51,936 bases of DNA from Chitinophagales bacterium (GCA_025057275.1 JANWXQ010000078.1:1-51936); one strand, 5' to 3'. Positions 1-8,899 are shown, numbered from the stretch's first letter. Program-made: numbers and translations. Notes: generated by a model not told the origin, from the letters alone.

Positions 1-762
1 CAGGCTGCCGGCTGGGCCAGGGAGAGCTATTATGAATACGAAAAATTAGCATACGATGTGCAGACCGGCATCAGCATGACGACCTTGCATCGTTTTAGCC
101 GGAACGGTGACCGGGAGCTGGCGGCCTGGCGCCGGGCCCTGCCGGATGGAATCATACAGCCGCTTTCCGAACGGGAGCTGCCTTACCCTTACGATTTCGG
201 ATGCGTGCTAACGGTTCCGCTGATTGAAACCCAACTGTTTATGCCCTATCTCATGGAGCAGTTTCTCGGTTTGGGCGGAACCATAGAAGTGCGTAGGATT
301 GAGCAGCTGAATTCTCTGCAGATTGATTGCGACCTGGTAGTCAACTGCAGTGGACTGGCAGCCCGTCAACTGGCTGACGATGAGTTGGTCAAACCGGTAA
401 AAGGGCAAATCGTGATGCTGGACCTGCAATTACCCTTGCCCATTCTGCTGGACGAACAGGAGCCCACCTATCTGGTGCAACGCCGCGACGGCCTGTTGGT
501 AGGTGGCACACGTGAAGAGGGCGTTTATACCGAAACCACTGATGAACCTACGCTGCAGGATATCTTGAGGCGTGCTGCAGTGCTGGTACCGCAGGTGAGG
601 CAGGCGCGCCGCCTGACGCAGTGGGCAGGGCTCAGGCCCTGGCGCCCGCACGTTCGGGTAGAGCGAAGCGGTAATCTGATTCATAATTACGGCCATGGCG
701 GCAGTGGCTTTACCCTGGCCTGGGGCTGTGCCCGCGAAGTGGTAAGGCTGGCGGAAAAGTGA
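1..762 (+). CDS. FAD-dependent oxidoreductase, D-amino-acid oxidase (DAO) family, 5'-truncated
   Basis: The reading frame is open from base 1 to a TGA at 760-762, so the N-terminal part with the dinucleotide-binding GxGxxG lies outside the window. The visible 253 residues match the C-terminal half of DAO-family flavoenzymes. They show a GLRPWRP segment and, near the end, HNYGHGGSGFTLAWGC, the FAD-contacting signature of D-amino-acid/D-aspartate oxidases. Such enzymes oxidatively deaminate D-amino acids to 2-oxo acids, reducing O2 to H2O2, in the cytosol. The substrate cannot be told from this half. No partner gene is visible: the next genes are on the opposite strand. Confidence 0.85.
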   Translation, partial: QAAGWARESYYEYEKLAYDVQTGISMTTLHRFSRNGDRELAAWRRALPDGIIQPLSERELPYPYDFGCVLTVPLIETQLFMPYLMEQFLGLGGTIEVRRIEQLNSLQIDCDLVVNCSGLAARQLADDELVKPVKGQIVMLDLQLPLPILLDEQEPTYLVQRRDGLLVGGTREEGVYTETTDEPTLQDILRRAAVLVPQVRQARRLTQWAGLRPWRPHVRVERSGNLIHNYGHGGSGFTLAWGCAREVVRLAEK

Positions 763-956
763 TAAAAAAATCGATTGACTTCTTCCCTCCAGCCTCTTGT
801 GAGAGGGCGGTGATCCCAGAAACATATTACAAAAATCTTCCCTTTATTGTGGAACCGATGAGTGGTAAAACCAGGAACCGACGAGCGATATCAAAAGACC
901 ATTCCGGAGGAATTCGGTTTTTTGAATAGGCGCCCCAAATACCTTGATGCCGGTCA
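763..956. other. gene-free stretch between the DAO-like gene and the terminator
   Basis: No open frame with coding character was found here. Besides the weak hairpin listed separately there is an imperfect 12-base direct repeat (GGAACCGATGAG at 851 and GGAACCGACGAG at 874). Nothing else stands out. Confidence 0.5.
898..923 (+). terminator. possible weak terminator after the DAO-like gene
   Basis: A short inverted repeat (ATTCC-gga-GGAAT, 901-913) is followed a few bases later by six T residues (918-923). It lies about 140 bases after the DAO stop codon. The stem is only 5 bp, so this is tentative. Confidence 0.3.
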
Positions 957-990
957 AGCAAAAAGCCCTCGTAGAGGAGGGCTTTTTGCT
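957..990 (-). terminator. strong rho-independent-type hairpin
   Basis: A perfect 14-bp inverted repeat (957-970 and 977-990) encloses a 6-base loop. The arms have the form AGCAAAAAGCCCTC, so a T-run follows the GC core on either strand. It lies 20 bases downstream of the minus-strand lipoprotein gene ending at 1011 and may also stop leftover plus-strand transcription from the DAO-like gene. Confidence 0.8.
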
Positions 991-1010
991 GAACAGCTTT
1001 TTATGAATAT

Positions 1011-1424
1011 TTAAATTTTTTCAAAGGTAAGATGGTCTATACTACCATCGCCACCGCTGATGTGTTCCAGGTCAATCAGCGTGGAGGTGAAGGAAAGCAC
1101 AACCCAGTCTTCGCTGATTTCCTCAAACTCGTACGGCGAGCTGAAGTACAGATCAAATTTGGTTTTTCCCGAGTCGTTGCGGGTGCCCCAGGTGCCCGAA
1201 ACGGTATTGCTGCCATTGGTGGCTGTTACTGTGCCGTTTTCATTAAAGGTAAACACGTAGCCGGTGAAGTAGCTGGTGTGGTCCACGGAATCTTCGATGA
1301 ATTTCGTTATGCGCCATTGGCCGTTTTGAACGGTTTGGGACACTTCGCCGGCCGAGCCATCGTCATCTTTTTTGCAGGCGCCAAACAAAGCGGCAACCAT
1401 CAGTACCGCAAGCAATCGGTTCAT
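1011..1424 (-). CDS. small lipoprotein, lipocalin-like, unknown function
   Basis: The 137-residue product begins with a short hydrophobic signal ending in a lipobox (LFGAC, cysteine 17), followed by KKDDDG, the charged linker often seen in Bacteroidota lipoproteins. The mature part has alternating hydrophobic residues and the pattern WRITKF...FTFNENGTVTATNGS...VSGTWG, which resembles the small beta-barrel lipocalin-like lipoproteins common in this phylum. No catalytic motif is visible. It sits 57 bases downstream of the cytochrome P460-like gene on the same strand and ends just before a strong hairpin, so it probably closes that transcript. Its role is not known. Confidence 0.75.
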   Translation of the reverse strand: MNRLLAVLMVAALFGACKKDDDGSAGEVSQTVQNGQWRITKFIEDSVDHTSYFTGYVFTFNENGTVTATNGSNTVSGTWGTRNDSGKTKFDLYFSSPYEFEEISEDWVVLSFTSTLIDLEHISGGDGSIDHLTFEKI

Positions 1425-1481
1425 TGCGTTAAGTTTTTTTTCCTCATTGCAATAATCAGGCCAATTGGGTTTACGATGCAG

Positions 1482-1994
1482 TCAGGGCCGGTAGCTGCTG
1501 AACACATAGTCAAAATCTTTGCGGCCGGCATGGCAGTTGAAACAGGCCGATTTGGCATCCAGTTGTACGCGGGTGCCCTTTTGGTCACTGAAGCCACCAA
1601 AGCCCCACCCTCCGGTTTCGGTAAACACGTTGCTGTTTTTATACATGACACCAATCACCTTGCGGTTGCCTTCGCTGACAGCGCTGTCTTTGCGCAAGGC
1701 TTCCAGCAGGTCAAAGACAATAACGGAACCATCGGGAAACGTGCCGCTGCGGTAGCCTTGCATGGCTTCAGCATTGGCATAGATGTGGTGAATGCCACCA
1801 AACGATTCGTACAGCGGATGGCCCGGCTCCAGCACCATGGATTTGACGTGGGTCCAGCTCCGGTAGTCGGCAGGGTACAGCACTTCGGAAGGCAGTTCTT
1901 TTTGCTCTGCCGTCTTTTCCTGCCTGCCGGGCGGCGTACAGGAAACGATCAGGGCAAAGGCCGTAACGAAAACAGAGAGGAGAAGGGTTTTCAT
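1482..1994 (-). CDS. cytochrome P460-like haem lipoprotein
   Basis: The 170-residue product has a signal peptide with lipobox (LIVSC, cysteine 19), so it should be membrane-anchored and exported. Features of the cytochrome P460 family follow: a YPADYRSWTHVKSM segment near residues 40-53, a G-IHHIY stretch at 66-72, FPDGSVIVFD at 86-95, and a canonical c-type haem motif CFNCH at residues 151-155. P460 cytochromes bind a haem cross-linked to lysine and, in characterised members, oxidise hydroxylamine or NO. Whether this protein keeps that chemistry cannot be read here, and many Bacteroidota homologues are uncharacterised. It lies 73 bases downstream of ftsY and has its own possible -7 box. Confidence 0.85.
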   Translation of the reverse strand: MKTLLLSVFVTAFALIVSCTPPGRQEKTAEQKELPSEVLYPADYRSWTHVKSMVLEPGHPLYESFGGIHHIYANAEAMQGYRSGTFPDGSVIVFDLLEALRKDSAVSEGNRKVIGVMYKNSNVFTETGGWGFGGFSDQKGTRVQLDAKSACFNCHAGRKDFDYVFSSYRP

Positions 1995-2037
1995 GGCAGA
2001 ATAATTTGGTTGAAAGCACCCATGGCGGGTTCTGCCG

Positions 2038-2045
2038 CAAATATA
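2038..2045 (-). promoter_or_regulatory. candidate -7 box for the P460-like gene
   Basis: On the minus strand this reads TATATTTG, matching the Bacteroidota -7 consensus TAnnTTTG, about 43 bases before the ATG at 1994. No good -33 TTTG element is seen at the expected 19-21 base spacing, so confidence is low. Confidence 0.3.
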
Positions 2046-2067
2046 GTTAGTAATGCTAACAGATTAG

Positions 2068-3021
2068 TTATTCCTCGTTTTGCCCGAATAGGGCTTGGGC
2101 AAAGGCATGGCCATCAAAAGGCTGGAGGTGTTCCATTTTTTCACCCACACCAATGTAGCGGACGGGAATGCCGAAGCGGTCGGCAACGGCCAGTACGACA
2201 CCGCCCTTGGCTGTGCCGTCCAGTTTGGTAAGGGCCAAACCGGTTACCTGAGTGGCGGCAATAAACTGGCGGGCCTGTTCCAGGGCATTCTGCCCGGTGG
2301 TGGCATCTAACACCAGCAGCACCTCATGAGGAGCTTCCGGCAAAACCTTCTGAATGACACGGCGGATTTTGGAAAGCTCATTCATCAGGTTTACTTTATT
2401 GTGCAGGCGGCCTGCCGTGTCAATAAGCACGACATCGGCTTTACGGGCCACTGCTGCGCTGACGGTGTCGAAAGCGACGGCAGCGGGATCGCTGCCCGGT
2501 TCGCGGCGGATAAGCGGGGCTTCGGCGCGCTGGCTCCAGACAGCGAGCTGGTCAATGGCGGCAGCACGGAAGGTATCGGCAGCACCCAGCAGCACCTGAT
2601 AACCCTGTTGCCGGTACTGATAAGCCAGTTTGCCTATGGTGGTGGTCTTGCCAACGCCGTTTACACCGACGACCAAGATGACATAAGGCCGGATACCATC
2701 GGGCAGGGTGAAAGGTTGCTGCTGCGGTGTTTCGGGCAGCAGGCGCATGGCTTCTTCGGCCAGCATGACCTGCAGGGCCTGCGCATCGGGCTTTTCTCCT
2801 GAAAGGCGTTGTTCCAGCCGGTCAATCAGCTTGACAGTGGTGTCCATGCCCACGTCGGCGCTGATCAGGGCTTCTTCGATGGCGTCCAGATCGGCGGCAT
2901 CCAGCCGGGGCTTACCGGAAAACAGTCCGGCAATGCGTGACCAGAAGCTGCGCCGCGTTTTTTCCAGACCCTTGCTCAGGTCTTCTTTCTTTTCCCTGGT
3001 AAGGAAGCTAAGCCAACCCAT
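2068..3021 (-). CDS. ftsY: signal recognition particle receptor FtsY
   Basis: The 317-residue product is the SRP-receptor GTPase that docks SRP-bound ribosomes to the membrane translocon. The short N-terminal charged region is followed by the N domain. The G domain has GVNGVGKT (119-126), ADTFRAAA (148-155), DTAGR (201-205) and TKLDGTAKGG (265-274), all diagnostic of SRP GTPases. The ATG at 3021 is preferred over a TTG one codon upstream. Compared with E. coli FtsY the acidic A domain is almost absent, as is usual outside gammaproteobacteria. It is the last gene of the rpmB-rpmG-DUF4295-ftsY order that is common in Bacteroidota. Confidence 0.97.
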   Translation of the reverse strand: MGWLSFLTREKKEDLSKGLEKTRRSFWSRIAGLFSGKPRLDAADLDAIEEALISADVGMDTTVKLIDRLEQRLSGEKPDAQALQVMLAEEAMRLLPETPQQQPFTLPDGIRPYVILVVGVNGVGKTTTIGKLAYQYRQQGYQVLLGAADTFRAAAIDQLAVWSQRAEAPLIRREPGSDPAAVAFDTVSAAVARKADVVLIDTAGRLHNKVNLMNELSKIRRVIQKVLPEAPHEVLLVLDATTGQNALEQARQFIAATQVTGLALTKLDGTAKGGVVLAVADRFGIPVRYIGVGEKMEHLQPFDGHAFAQALFGQNEE

Positions 3022-3099
3022 CAAAAAAAAGAATGTGTAAAAACGAAAACAGCTTCCCTTCTGCCAAGAGAAGCTGCCTGTCTGCCGGCCCTCAGTCCG

Positions 3100-3291
3100 T
3101 TATTTACCCTGGGCGGCAAGGAACTCCTTCACGTTGTCCTTGTGTATGATTTTTTCCCTGAACACATAGGCGCCGGTTTTTTCGGAGCGCTCCGAAACGA
3201 TCACGCGCACATAGGATTTGGATGCGGCCGACTGGGCGGCATCTTTAACCACCTTTGCGTTCTTGGACTTTTTTCCAGCATCTTTTGCCAT
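3100..3291 (-). CDS. DUF4295 protein, probable ribosomal protein bL38
   Basis: This 63-residue basic protein has the DUF4295 pattern VRVIVSERSEKTGAYVFREK followed by a conserved-looking VKEFLA end. The family is restricted to Bacteroidota and is almost always encoded next to bL33. From memory, a Flavobacterium ribosome structure reported this small protein as a phylum-specific ribosomal protein, bL38, and the context (31 bases after rpmG, before ftsY) agrees. The N-terminus, about 25 lysine- and alanine-rich residues, looks longer than the usual form of about 50 residues in total. Confidence 0.85.
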   Translation of the reverse strand: MAKDAGKKSKNAKVVKDAAQSAASKSYVRVIVSERSEKTGAYVFREKIIHKDNVKEFLAAQGK

Positions 3292-3322
3292 GGCAGAACG
3301 GATTTTAATTCACTAAAAAAAT

Positions 3323-3505
3323 TTATTTGATTTCCCGATGGATGGTCATGCGTTTGAGGATGGGGTTGTATTTGCGCAGCTCCAGCCGGTTGGGCGTGTT
3401 TTTCTTGTTTTTGGTGGTAATGTACCGGCTGGTGCCGGGCAGGCCGGAGTTTTTGTGTTCGGTGCATTCCAGAATTACCTGAATGCGGTTTTCCTTCTTA
3501 GCCAT
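3323..3505 (-). CDS. rpmG: 50S ribosomal protein bL33
   Basis: This is a 60-residue basic protein with the L33 pattern: [17 protein letters not shown] at the start, then [20 protein letters not shown], with [14 protein letters not shown] near the end. Length and sequence fit the bL33 family. Of the four cysteines found in zinc-binding versions only one is present, so this is the zinc-free (C-minus) type. It follows rpmB by 19 bases and precedes the DUF4295 gene, indicating one transcript. Confidence 0.97.
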   Translation of the reverse strand: MAKKENRIQVILECTEHKNSGLPGTSRYITTKNKKNTPNRLELRKYNPILKRMTIHREIK

Positions 3506-3524
3506 TGACTTCTGTAGTTATAGG

Positions 3525-3761
3525 TTAAACCAACATACCTTTTTCGCGTGCCTCTTTCAGTACGGCACTTATGCCCTTTTTGTTGATGGTGCGCATGGCA
3601 CTGGTGGAAACCTTGAGTTCAATCCAGCGGTTTTCTTCCGGAACAAAAAAGCGCTTGCGCTGCAGGTTGGGTTGAAAGCGGCGCTTGGTTTTCCGATTGG
3701 AATGGGAAACCTTATGACCGAATTGGGTCTTTTTTCCGGTGAGCGCGCATGCATGAGCCAT
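3525..3761 (-). CDS. rpmB: 50S ribosomal protein bL28
   Basis: The 78-residue product starts [20 protein letters not shown] and contains [14 protein letters not shown], the typical bL28 core, followed by a strand ending in [14 protein letters not shown]. Length is normal for the family. It is the first gene of the ribosomal protein/ftsY transcript. A near-perfect Bacteroidota promoter (-33 TTTG, 19 bases, -7 TATCTTTG) lies directly upstream and overlaps the 3' end of atpG, giving this group its own start separate from the ATP synthase operon. Confidence 0.97.
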   Translation of the reverse strand: MAHACALTGKKTQFGHKVSHSNRKTKRRFQPNLQRKRFFVPEENRWIELKVSTSAMRTINKKGISAVLKEAREKGMLV

Positions 3762-3781
3762 AACGCTGGGTTTAGGGGTTG

Positions 3782-3812
3782 CAAAGATAAGCGAAGGCGT
3801 TATGCCGTCAAA
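3782..3812 (-). promoter_or_regulatory. promoter of the rpmB-rpmG-DUF4295-ftsY transcript
   Basis: On the minus strand, TTTG (3812-3809) is followed after exactly 19 bases by TATCTTTG (3789-3782). This matches the primary Bacteroidota sigma-factor promoter, TTTG-N19-21-TAnnTTTG. The ATG of rpmB is at 3761, so the leader would be only about 15 bases. The -33 element falls just before the atpG stop region, so the promoter partly lies inside the 3' non-coding edge of the ATPase operon. Confidence 0.65.
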
Positions 3813-3815
3813 CCG

Positions 3816-4688
3816 TCAGCCCTGCAGGGCAGCAGCACCGGAAACAATTTCGGTGATTTCGGTGGTGATGGCGGCCTGACGGGCCCTGTTGTATTTGATG
3901 GACAGCTCGCGCAGTAACTCCTGGGCGTTTTCGGTGGCCTTGTCCATAGCCGTCATGCGGGCGCCGTGTTCGCTGGCGTTGCTGTCCAACAGTACACGGA
4001 AAAACCGGGTGTTCAGGATCTGAGGAATAAGACGGTTGAGCAACTGTTCCTGATCGGGCTCAAACAAATAATTGGTTGCTGCTGCGCCTCCTTTGCTTTT
4101 CACCACGGGCAAATAGGGTTCGATGGTAAAAATCTGGGTAGCTGCATTTTTGAACTGGGCATAAACCAGATCAATGGCGTCGAACTGTTCCTGACGAAAG
4201 GCGTCCATCAGCCAATGCGAGGCCTGCTGGCTGTGTTCAAAGGAAAGGTGCTGAAACAAGCCGACAAATTCGGCATGCAGGGGCAGATTGAGTCGGCGAA
4301 ACGCATCGTATGCTTTACGGCCAACGGGCATTACGGTGAGCTGGCCGCTTTGCAGCTGTCGGGCATATCGCTCGCTGATGTGCTGGCGGGCCAGGCGGAT
4401 GATGTTGGCGTTAAACGCCCCGGCCAGGCCGCGATCGGAGGTAACGACGACTACCAGCACCTTGCGGGGCGGATCGCTGCGGCGCGCAAAGGGGCTGCTG
4501 ACGCCGGCATCGCCCACCAGATTACTCATGATGTCGGTGAGTTTGGCGGCATAGGGCCGGATCTGAATGATGCGGTCGGTGGCGCGGCGCAGCTTGGCAG
4601 CAGCCACCATTTTCATGGCTTTGGTGATCTGCTGCGTGTTCTGTACGCTTTTGATGCGGTTGCGTACTTCTTTTAACTGACCCGGCAC
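3816..4688 (-). CDS. atpG: ATP synthase F1 gamma subunit
   Basis: The 290-residue gamma subunit forms the central rotor shaft of F1. The N-terminal helix LKEVRNRIKSVQNTQQITKAMKMV and the C-terminal helix with ATENAQELLRELSIKYNRARQAAITTEITEI are the two conserved coiled-coil ends that insert into the alpha3beta3 ring. Translation begins at a GTG (4688), since no ATG is suitably placed. It lies 25 bases after atpA and is the last ATPase gene here. The beta and epsilon genes do not follow, as is common in Bacteroidota, where atpD-atpC are elsewhere. Confidence 0.97.
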   Translation of the reverse strand: MPGQLKEVRNRIKSVQNTQQITKAMKMVAAAKLRRATDRIIQIRPYAAKLTDIMSNLVGDAGVSSPFARRSDPPRKVLVVVVTSDRGLAGAFNANIIRLARQHISERYARQLQSGQLTVMPVGRKAYDAFRRLNLPLHAEFVGLFQHLSFEHSQQASHWLMDAFRQEQFDAIDLVYAQFKNAATQIFTIEPYLPVVKSKGGAAATNYLFEPDQEQLLNRLIPQILNTRFFRVLLDSNASEHGARMTAMDKATENAQELLRELSIKYNRARQAAITTEITEIVSGAAALQG

Positions 4689-4713
4689 GGCTTGAGGGTT
4701 TTACAGGCTGCTT

Positions 4714-6306
4714 TCAGGATGCCTTTTTTACGTATTTGGCTTCTGTTTCCCTTGCCACCTGACGGATACGCGCCAGCGCCTCATCGCTAAGGCCGCCTTT
4801 ACGCAGTTCTTCCAGTACATCCTGGTGATGAGCTTCCATGACGTGCAGAAAATCTTCCTCAAATTCCTTGATGCGGTTAACGGGAATGTTCATCAGCAAA
4901 CCCTGGGTACCCAGGTAGATGATGGCAATCTGCTTTTCCACGGGCATGGGGGCAAACTGCCGCTGCTTGAGGATTTCCACGTTGCGGGCCCCTTTTTCCA
5001 GAACGGCCTTGGTGGCGGCATCCAGGTCGGAGCCGAACTTGGCAAAGGCTTCCAACTCACGGTACTGAGCCTGATCCAGCTTCAGTGTGCCGGCCACTTT
5101 TTTCATGCTTTTGATCTGTGCATTTCCGCCTACGCGGCTGACCGAAATGCCCACGTTGATGGCGGGCCGGATGCCGGCATTGAACAGGTTGGCATCCAGA
5201 AAGATCTGACCGTCGGTAATGGAAATGACGTTGGTTGGAATGTAAGCCGAAACGTCGCCGGCCTGAGTTTCAATGATGGGCAGGGCCGTCAGCGAGCCGC
5301 CGCCTTTGACTTTATCGCGGATGGAATCGGGCAGGTCGTTCATCTGGCGGGCCACGCTGTCGGTTTCGTTGATTTTGGCGGCGCGCTCCAGCAGGCGGGA
5401 GTGCAGGTAAAAGATATCACCGGGATAGGCTTCGCGGCCGGGCGGACGGCGCAACAACAGCGACACTTCGCGGTAAGCCACGGCTTGTTTGGATAGATCG
5501 TCATAAATGATCAGCGCCGGACGACCGGTGTCGCGGAAATACTCGCCGATGGCACAGCCGGCAAAGGGAGCATAGAACTGCAACGGGGCAGGATCGCTGG
5601 CAGAGGCCGCCACAATGATGGTGTAGGGCATGGCGCCGCGCTCTTCCAGCGTTTTGGCTACAGAGGCTACAGTGGAAGCTTTCTGTCCGCAGGCCACATA
5701 GATGCAATACACCGGTTCGCCGCGCTCATAGAATTCCCGCTGATTGATGATGGTGTCCAGAGCGATGGCTGTTTTTCCGGTTTGGCGGTCGCCGATGATC
5801 AGCTCACGCTGGCCACGGCCGATGGGAATCATAGCATCGATAGGCTTGATGCCGGTTTGCAGGGGTTCTTTTACAGGCTGACGATAAATTACGCCCGGAG
5901 CCTTGCGCTCCAGCGGCATTTCGCAAAGCTCTCCGGTGATGGGCCCTTTTCCGTCTATGGGTTCGCCCAGGGTATTGACCACGCGGCCAAGCATGCCCTC
6001 GCCCACGCGAATGGAAGCAATGCGGCCTGTTCGGCGAACGGTATCTCCTTCCTTGATCTTGGAACCTTCACCCATGAGCACCACGCCGACGTTGTCTTCT
6101 TCCAGGTTGAGTACAATAGCCTGGGTGCCTTCTTCGAACTCCACTAACTCACCGGCCTGCGCGTTGTTCAGTCCGTAAATGCGCGCTATGCCGTCGCCCA
6201 CCTGCAGCACCACGCCCACCTCTTCCAATTCGGCGGCTGTTGTATAGCCGCTAAGCTGCTGGCGCAGGATGGCGGAAATTTCTTCGGGACGGATGTCGGT
6301 AGTCAT
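4714..6306 (-). CDS. atpA: ATP synthase F1 alpha subunit
   Basis: This 530-residue protein has a beta-barrel N-terminal domain, the P-loop GDRQTGKT at 172-179, and the [11 protein letters not shown] segment that carries the arginine finger reaching into the catalytic beta sites. The segment [34 protein letters not shown] is typical of alpha subunits. The protein holds non-catalytic nucleotide sites and the stator contact for delta. It starts at an ATG 14 bases after atpH, in the operon order B-E-F-H-A-G. Confidence 0.98.
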   Translation of the reverse strand: MTTDIRPEEISAILRQQLSGYTTAAELEEVGVVLQVGDGIARIYGLNNAQAGELVEFEEGTQAIVLNLEEDNVGVVLMGEGSKIKEGDTVRRTGRIASIRVGEGMLGRVVNTLGEPIDGKGPITGELCEMPLERKAPGVIYRQPVKEPLQTGIKPIDAMIPIGRGQRELIIGDRQTGKTAIALDTIINQREFYERGEPVYCIYVACGQKASTVASVAKTLEERGAMPYTIIVAASASDPAPLQFYAPFAGCAIGEYFRDTGRPALIIYDDLSKQAVAYREVSLLLRRPPGREAYPGDIFYLHSRLLERAAKINETDSVARQMNDLPDSIRDKVKGGGSLTALPIIETQAGDVSAYIPTNVISITDGQIFLDANLFNAGIRPAINVGISVSRVGGNAQIKSMKKVAGTLKLDQAQYRELEAFAKFGSDLDAATKAVLEKGARNVEILKQRQFAPMPVEKQIAIIYLGTQGLLMNIPVNRIKEFEEDFLHVMEAHHQDVLEELRKGGLSDEALARIRQVARETEAKYVKKAS

Positions 6307-6320
6307 AACTGGGGTACGGT

Positions 6321-6881
6321 TTAGTATTTGAGTTTGTAAAGGTTATCAATGAAATCCTGCTTTATAATGTGCAACTGGCGGCGGGTGCTGGCATCGTACT
6401 TTTTATCGTCCAGATGAAGCAGGAAACCGCCGATCAGGGCCGGATCGACTTCAGTTTCCAGTTGCAAGGTTTTGCCCTGCACTTCGGGCAACGAGGCAAT
6501 AGCGCGGTGCAGGTTTTGCCGCAAGTCATCGCTAAGGGGCACGGCGGTAACCACTTTTGCTTTAATAATATTTTTAATCTGATTGTAGCGCAGGTCAAAA
6601 GCCTGGATGATATCGTTCAGGGCAAATTCACGGCCTTTGCGGAACAACAGATCAAAAAAGCTGAGTGTAAGCTGATGGAGCTTTTCGCTAAAAATGGTGC
6701 GGAAGATTCGGGCTTTTCGCTCGCCGGGAATCACCGGCGAAGCAATAAGGGCTTCCAGGTCTTTATTGCCCAGGCTGCGCAGCAGGTCCAGGTCGGCTTT
6801 CACGGCGTCAATGGCTCCGGACTGCTGGGCAAGCTCCACAAGAGCCTTGGCGTAGCGGTATCCAACCCTGGCGTTGCGCAT
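6321..6881 (-). CDS. atpH: ATP synthase F1 delta subunit
   Basis: The 186-residue product links the peripheral stalk to the top of F1. It has the family's N-terminal six-helix domain beginning [16 protein letters not shown] and the C-terminal signature [21 protein letters not shown], followed by an amphipathic end. Length is normal. It starts at ATG 6881, seven bases after the atpF stop. Confidence 0.96.
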   Translation of the reverse strand: MRNARVGYRYAKALVELAQQSGAIDAVKADLDLLRSLGNKDLEALIASPVIPGERKARIFRTIFSEKLHQLTLSFFDLLFRKGREFALNDIIQAFDLRYNQIKNIIKAKVVTAVPLSDDLRQNLHRAIASLPEVQGKTLQLETEVDPALIGGFLLHLDDKKYDASTRRQLHIIKQDFIDNLYKLKY

Positions 6882-6888
6882 GAGGCGA

Positions 6889-7383
6889 TCAGTTGCGGGT
6901 GAGGTCGGCAGTGAGTTTTCGGATCAGTTCTTCCTGTTCCTGGCGATTGGCCAGTTGATGGCGCAGCACCTGTTCGGCCACGTCCACCACCATGTTGCCG
7001 ATCTGGTTTTTAAGATCCACCAGCGCTTCCATTTTGCGGTTTTCGATATCGCGGCGGGCCTCCTCCATGAGGCGGGCTGCTTCGGCGGCAGCCTTTTCGC
7101 GGGCTTCGGCAATGATGCGTTCCTTGGCCCGGTTGGCTTCACCTAAAATGGCGATGCGTTCCTGGCGGGCCTGCTGCAACAAGGCTTCGTGTTCGCTTTT
7201 GAGGTTAGCCATTTCCTGCCGGGTTCGTTCGGCGGCTTTCAGGGCCTGGTCAATAGCCGATTCCCGCTGGTCCAGGGCGTTGAGGATCGGACGCCAGGCA
7301 AAACGACGCAAGATGTACAACACCGTCAGAAAGACGATGAGGGTCCAGAACATCAGGCCCAGTCCGGGTTGCAGAAGTTCCAT
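6889..7383 (-). CDS. atpF: ATP synthase F0 b subunit
   Basis: The ATG at 7383 is chosen, giving 164 residues that begin MELLQPGLGLMFWTLIVFL, a single N-terminal transmembrane helix. The frame stays open 18 codons further upstream, but that extension is not helix-like and would crowd the atpE stop. After the membrane helix comes a long charged alpha-helical coiled coil (EANRAKERIIAEAREKAAAEA), the dimeric peripheral stalk. A C-terminal amphipathic end contacts delta. It sits between atpE and atpH in the operon. Confidence 0.96.
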   Translation of the reverse strand: MELLQPGLGLMFWTLIVFLTVLYILRRFAWRPILNALDQRESAIDQALKAAERTRQEMANLKSEHEALLQQARQERIAILGEANRAKERIIAEAREKAAAEAARLMEEARRDIENRKMEALVDLKNQIGNMVVDVAEQVLRHQLANRQEQEELIRKLTADLTRN

Positions 7384-7456
7384 GGGGTTTAGTTTGGCGA
7401 TTACAAATGCCCGCACCGGCGGCCAGACCGCTGGCACGGACCCGTGGCGTTGCAGA

Positions 7457-7723
<267 letters not shown>

Positions 7724-7762
7724 TTAGGGTTCGTTTGAAAAGGTTTATGAATGGTTTATTTT

Positions 7763-8866
7763 TTAATGTTTGGTTTCTGCAGTGGCATGATCGTGGCTGT
7801 GGGTGGCGCCCGTTTCGCTGATAAACAAGGCCGAGAGGATGGTGAATATGTAGGCTTGAAGGACAGCCACCAAGAGTTCCAGCAGATACACAAAAACGGA
7901 GAAGGCCACACTAAATATGCTGGCGCCGATGCCGGCGGCCAGACTCATGGCGGCAAACAGAAAAATGATAGACATAAACGAAAGAATAATCAGATGGCCG
8001 GCCAGCATATTGGCAAAAAGTCGGATCAGCAGTGCAAAGGGCTTGAGCACCACGTTGCTGAGAAATTCTATAGGAACCAGAATGGGCAGTACGCCGGCCG
8101 GCACGCCGGGAGGGGCCAGCATGTGCAGCCAGAAATCGCGCTTGCTGCCTGCCATCATCAGGATGAAGGTGAGCAGGGCCAGCGTTGCGGTTACGGAAAT
8201 GTTTCCGGTTACATTGGCGGCTCCCGGAATGAGGCCCAGCAGGTTGTTGATCCAGATAAAGAAGAACAGCGTAAGCAGGTAGGGCAGGTAGTAATCGGCA
8301 CGGTGACCGAGCAGGGGCCTTGCCACCTGATCGCGGATGAAAACGACAACCACTTCCACGGCATTTTGCAGGCCACGAGGCGCTGCCGTGCCGCGGTGTT
8401 GATAGCGTCGCCCCACCGACACAAACAGGATGACCATGAGCACCAGACTGAGCAGCAGCTGGGCTACGTTTTTGGTAAGGGAGAAATCAAAAAACTTTTT
8501 TCCGTCCGAACGGACGATGTGGTGCTGGTCGTCCAGTTGATAGCCTTTGTACGATCCATATTCATGCAGCTTGTGGTAGGAGAAAAAACTCCAGCCTTCC
8601 CCGGGCGTGTAGAGGATCACGGGCAGATACAGCTTAGCATGCCATTCCGATCCGTCTTTTTTCTTTATTGTAAAAAAATGCCATTCGTGGCTGTCGGTGA
8701 TGTGGTGCAGGATCATATCGCCGGCATTAAAGCCTTTTTTGCCTGCAGCATCATGGCCTTGAGCCTTGGATGTGTCAGCAACCGTGGAACCAGCAGCAGC
8801 CCAGAAGGGGAACAGCAGAATAGCGATAAGTGCCATTCTTCTGCCTGCGATATGCAAAAAATTCAT
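7763..8866 (-). CDS. atpB: ATP synthase F0 a subunit
   Basis: The 367-residue protein has a cleavable-looking signal at the start (RRMALIAILLFPFWAAAG), then about 130 periplasmic residues before the membrane domain. This long N-terminus is a known feature of Bacteroidota a subunits. The membrane part has five to six helices. It includes LIRLFANMLAGH, with the essential arginine of the proton half-channels, and a final helix segment ELLVAVLQAYIFTILSALFI. It is the first gene of atpB-E-F-H-A-G. No atpI or atpZ gene precedes it: the upstream neighbour is the divergent ndh. Confidence 0.97.
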   Translation of the reverse strand: MNFLHIAGRRMALIAILLFPFWAAAGSTVADTSKAQGHDAAGKKGFNAGDMILHHITDSHEWHFFTIKKKDGSEWHAKLYLPVILYTPGEGWSFFSYHKLHEYGSYKGYQLDDQHHIVRSDGKKFFDFSLTKNVAQLLLSLVLMVILFVSVGRRYQHRGTAAPRGLQNAVEVVVVFIRDQVARPLLGHRADYYLPYLLTLFFFIWINNLLGLIPGAANVTGNISVTATLALLTFILMMAGSKRDFWLHMLAPPGVPAGVLPILVPIEFLSNVVLKPFALLIRLFANMLAGHLIILSFMSIIFLFAAMSLAAGIGASIFSVAFSVFVYLLELLVAVLQAYIFTILSALFISETGATHSHDHATAETKH

Positions 8867-8891
8867 GCTGCCCGTTCCTTAAAAGCGGCGG

Positions 8892-8899
8892 CAAAGATA
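8892..8899 (-). promoter_or_regulatory. candidate -7 box of the atp operon
   Basis: On the minus strand this reads TATCTTTG, identical to the box before rpmB and to the one before gcvT, and lies 25 bases before the atpB ATG. No clear TTTG is found at the normal spacing upstream. It sits in the 126-base region between atpB and the divergent ndh gene. Confidence 0.45.

Noticed and set aside
851-885. Imperfect direct repeat of 12 bases with a 23-base period
   Set aside because: Only two copies with a mismatch, no relation to any gene start, and no mobile element features around it.
1032-2231. Long open frame on the plus strand across the two lipoprotein genes
   Set aside because: It lies antisense to two genes with lipoprotein signals and, in one case, a haem motif. 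Its translation shows no family features and has the low-complexity look of a reverse-frame shadow.
3827-3838. GCCCTGCAGGGC palindrome as a terminator of the ATP synthase operon
   Set aside because: It is inside the end of atpG, has no loop or T-run, and is better explained by coding sequence.
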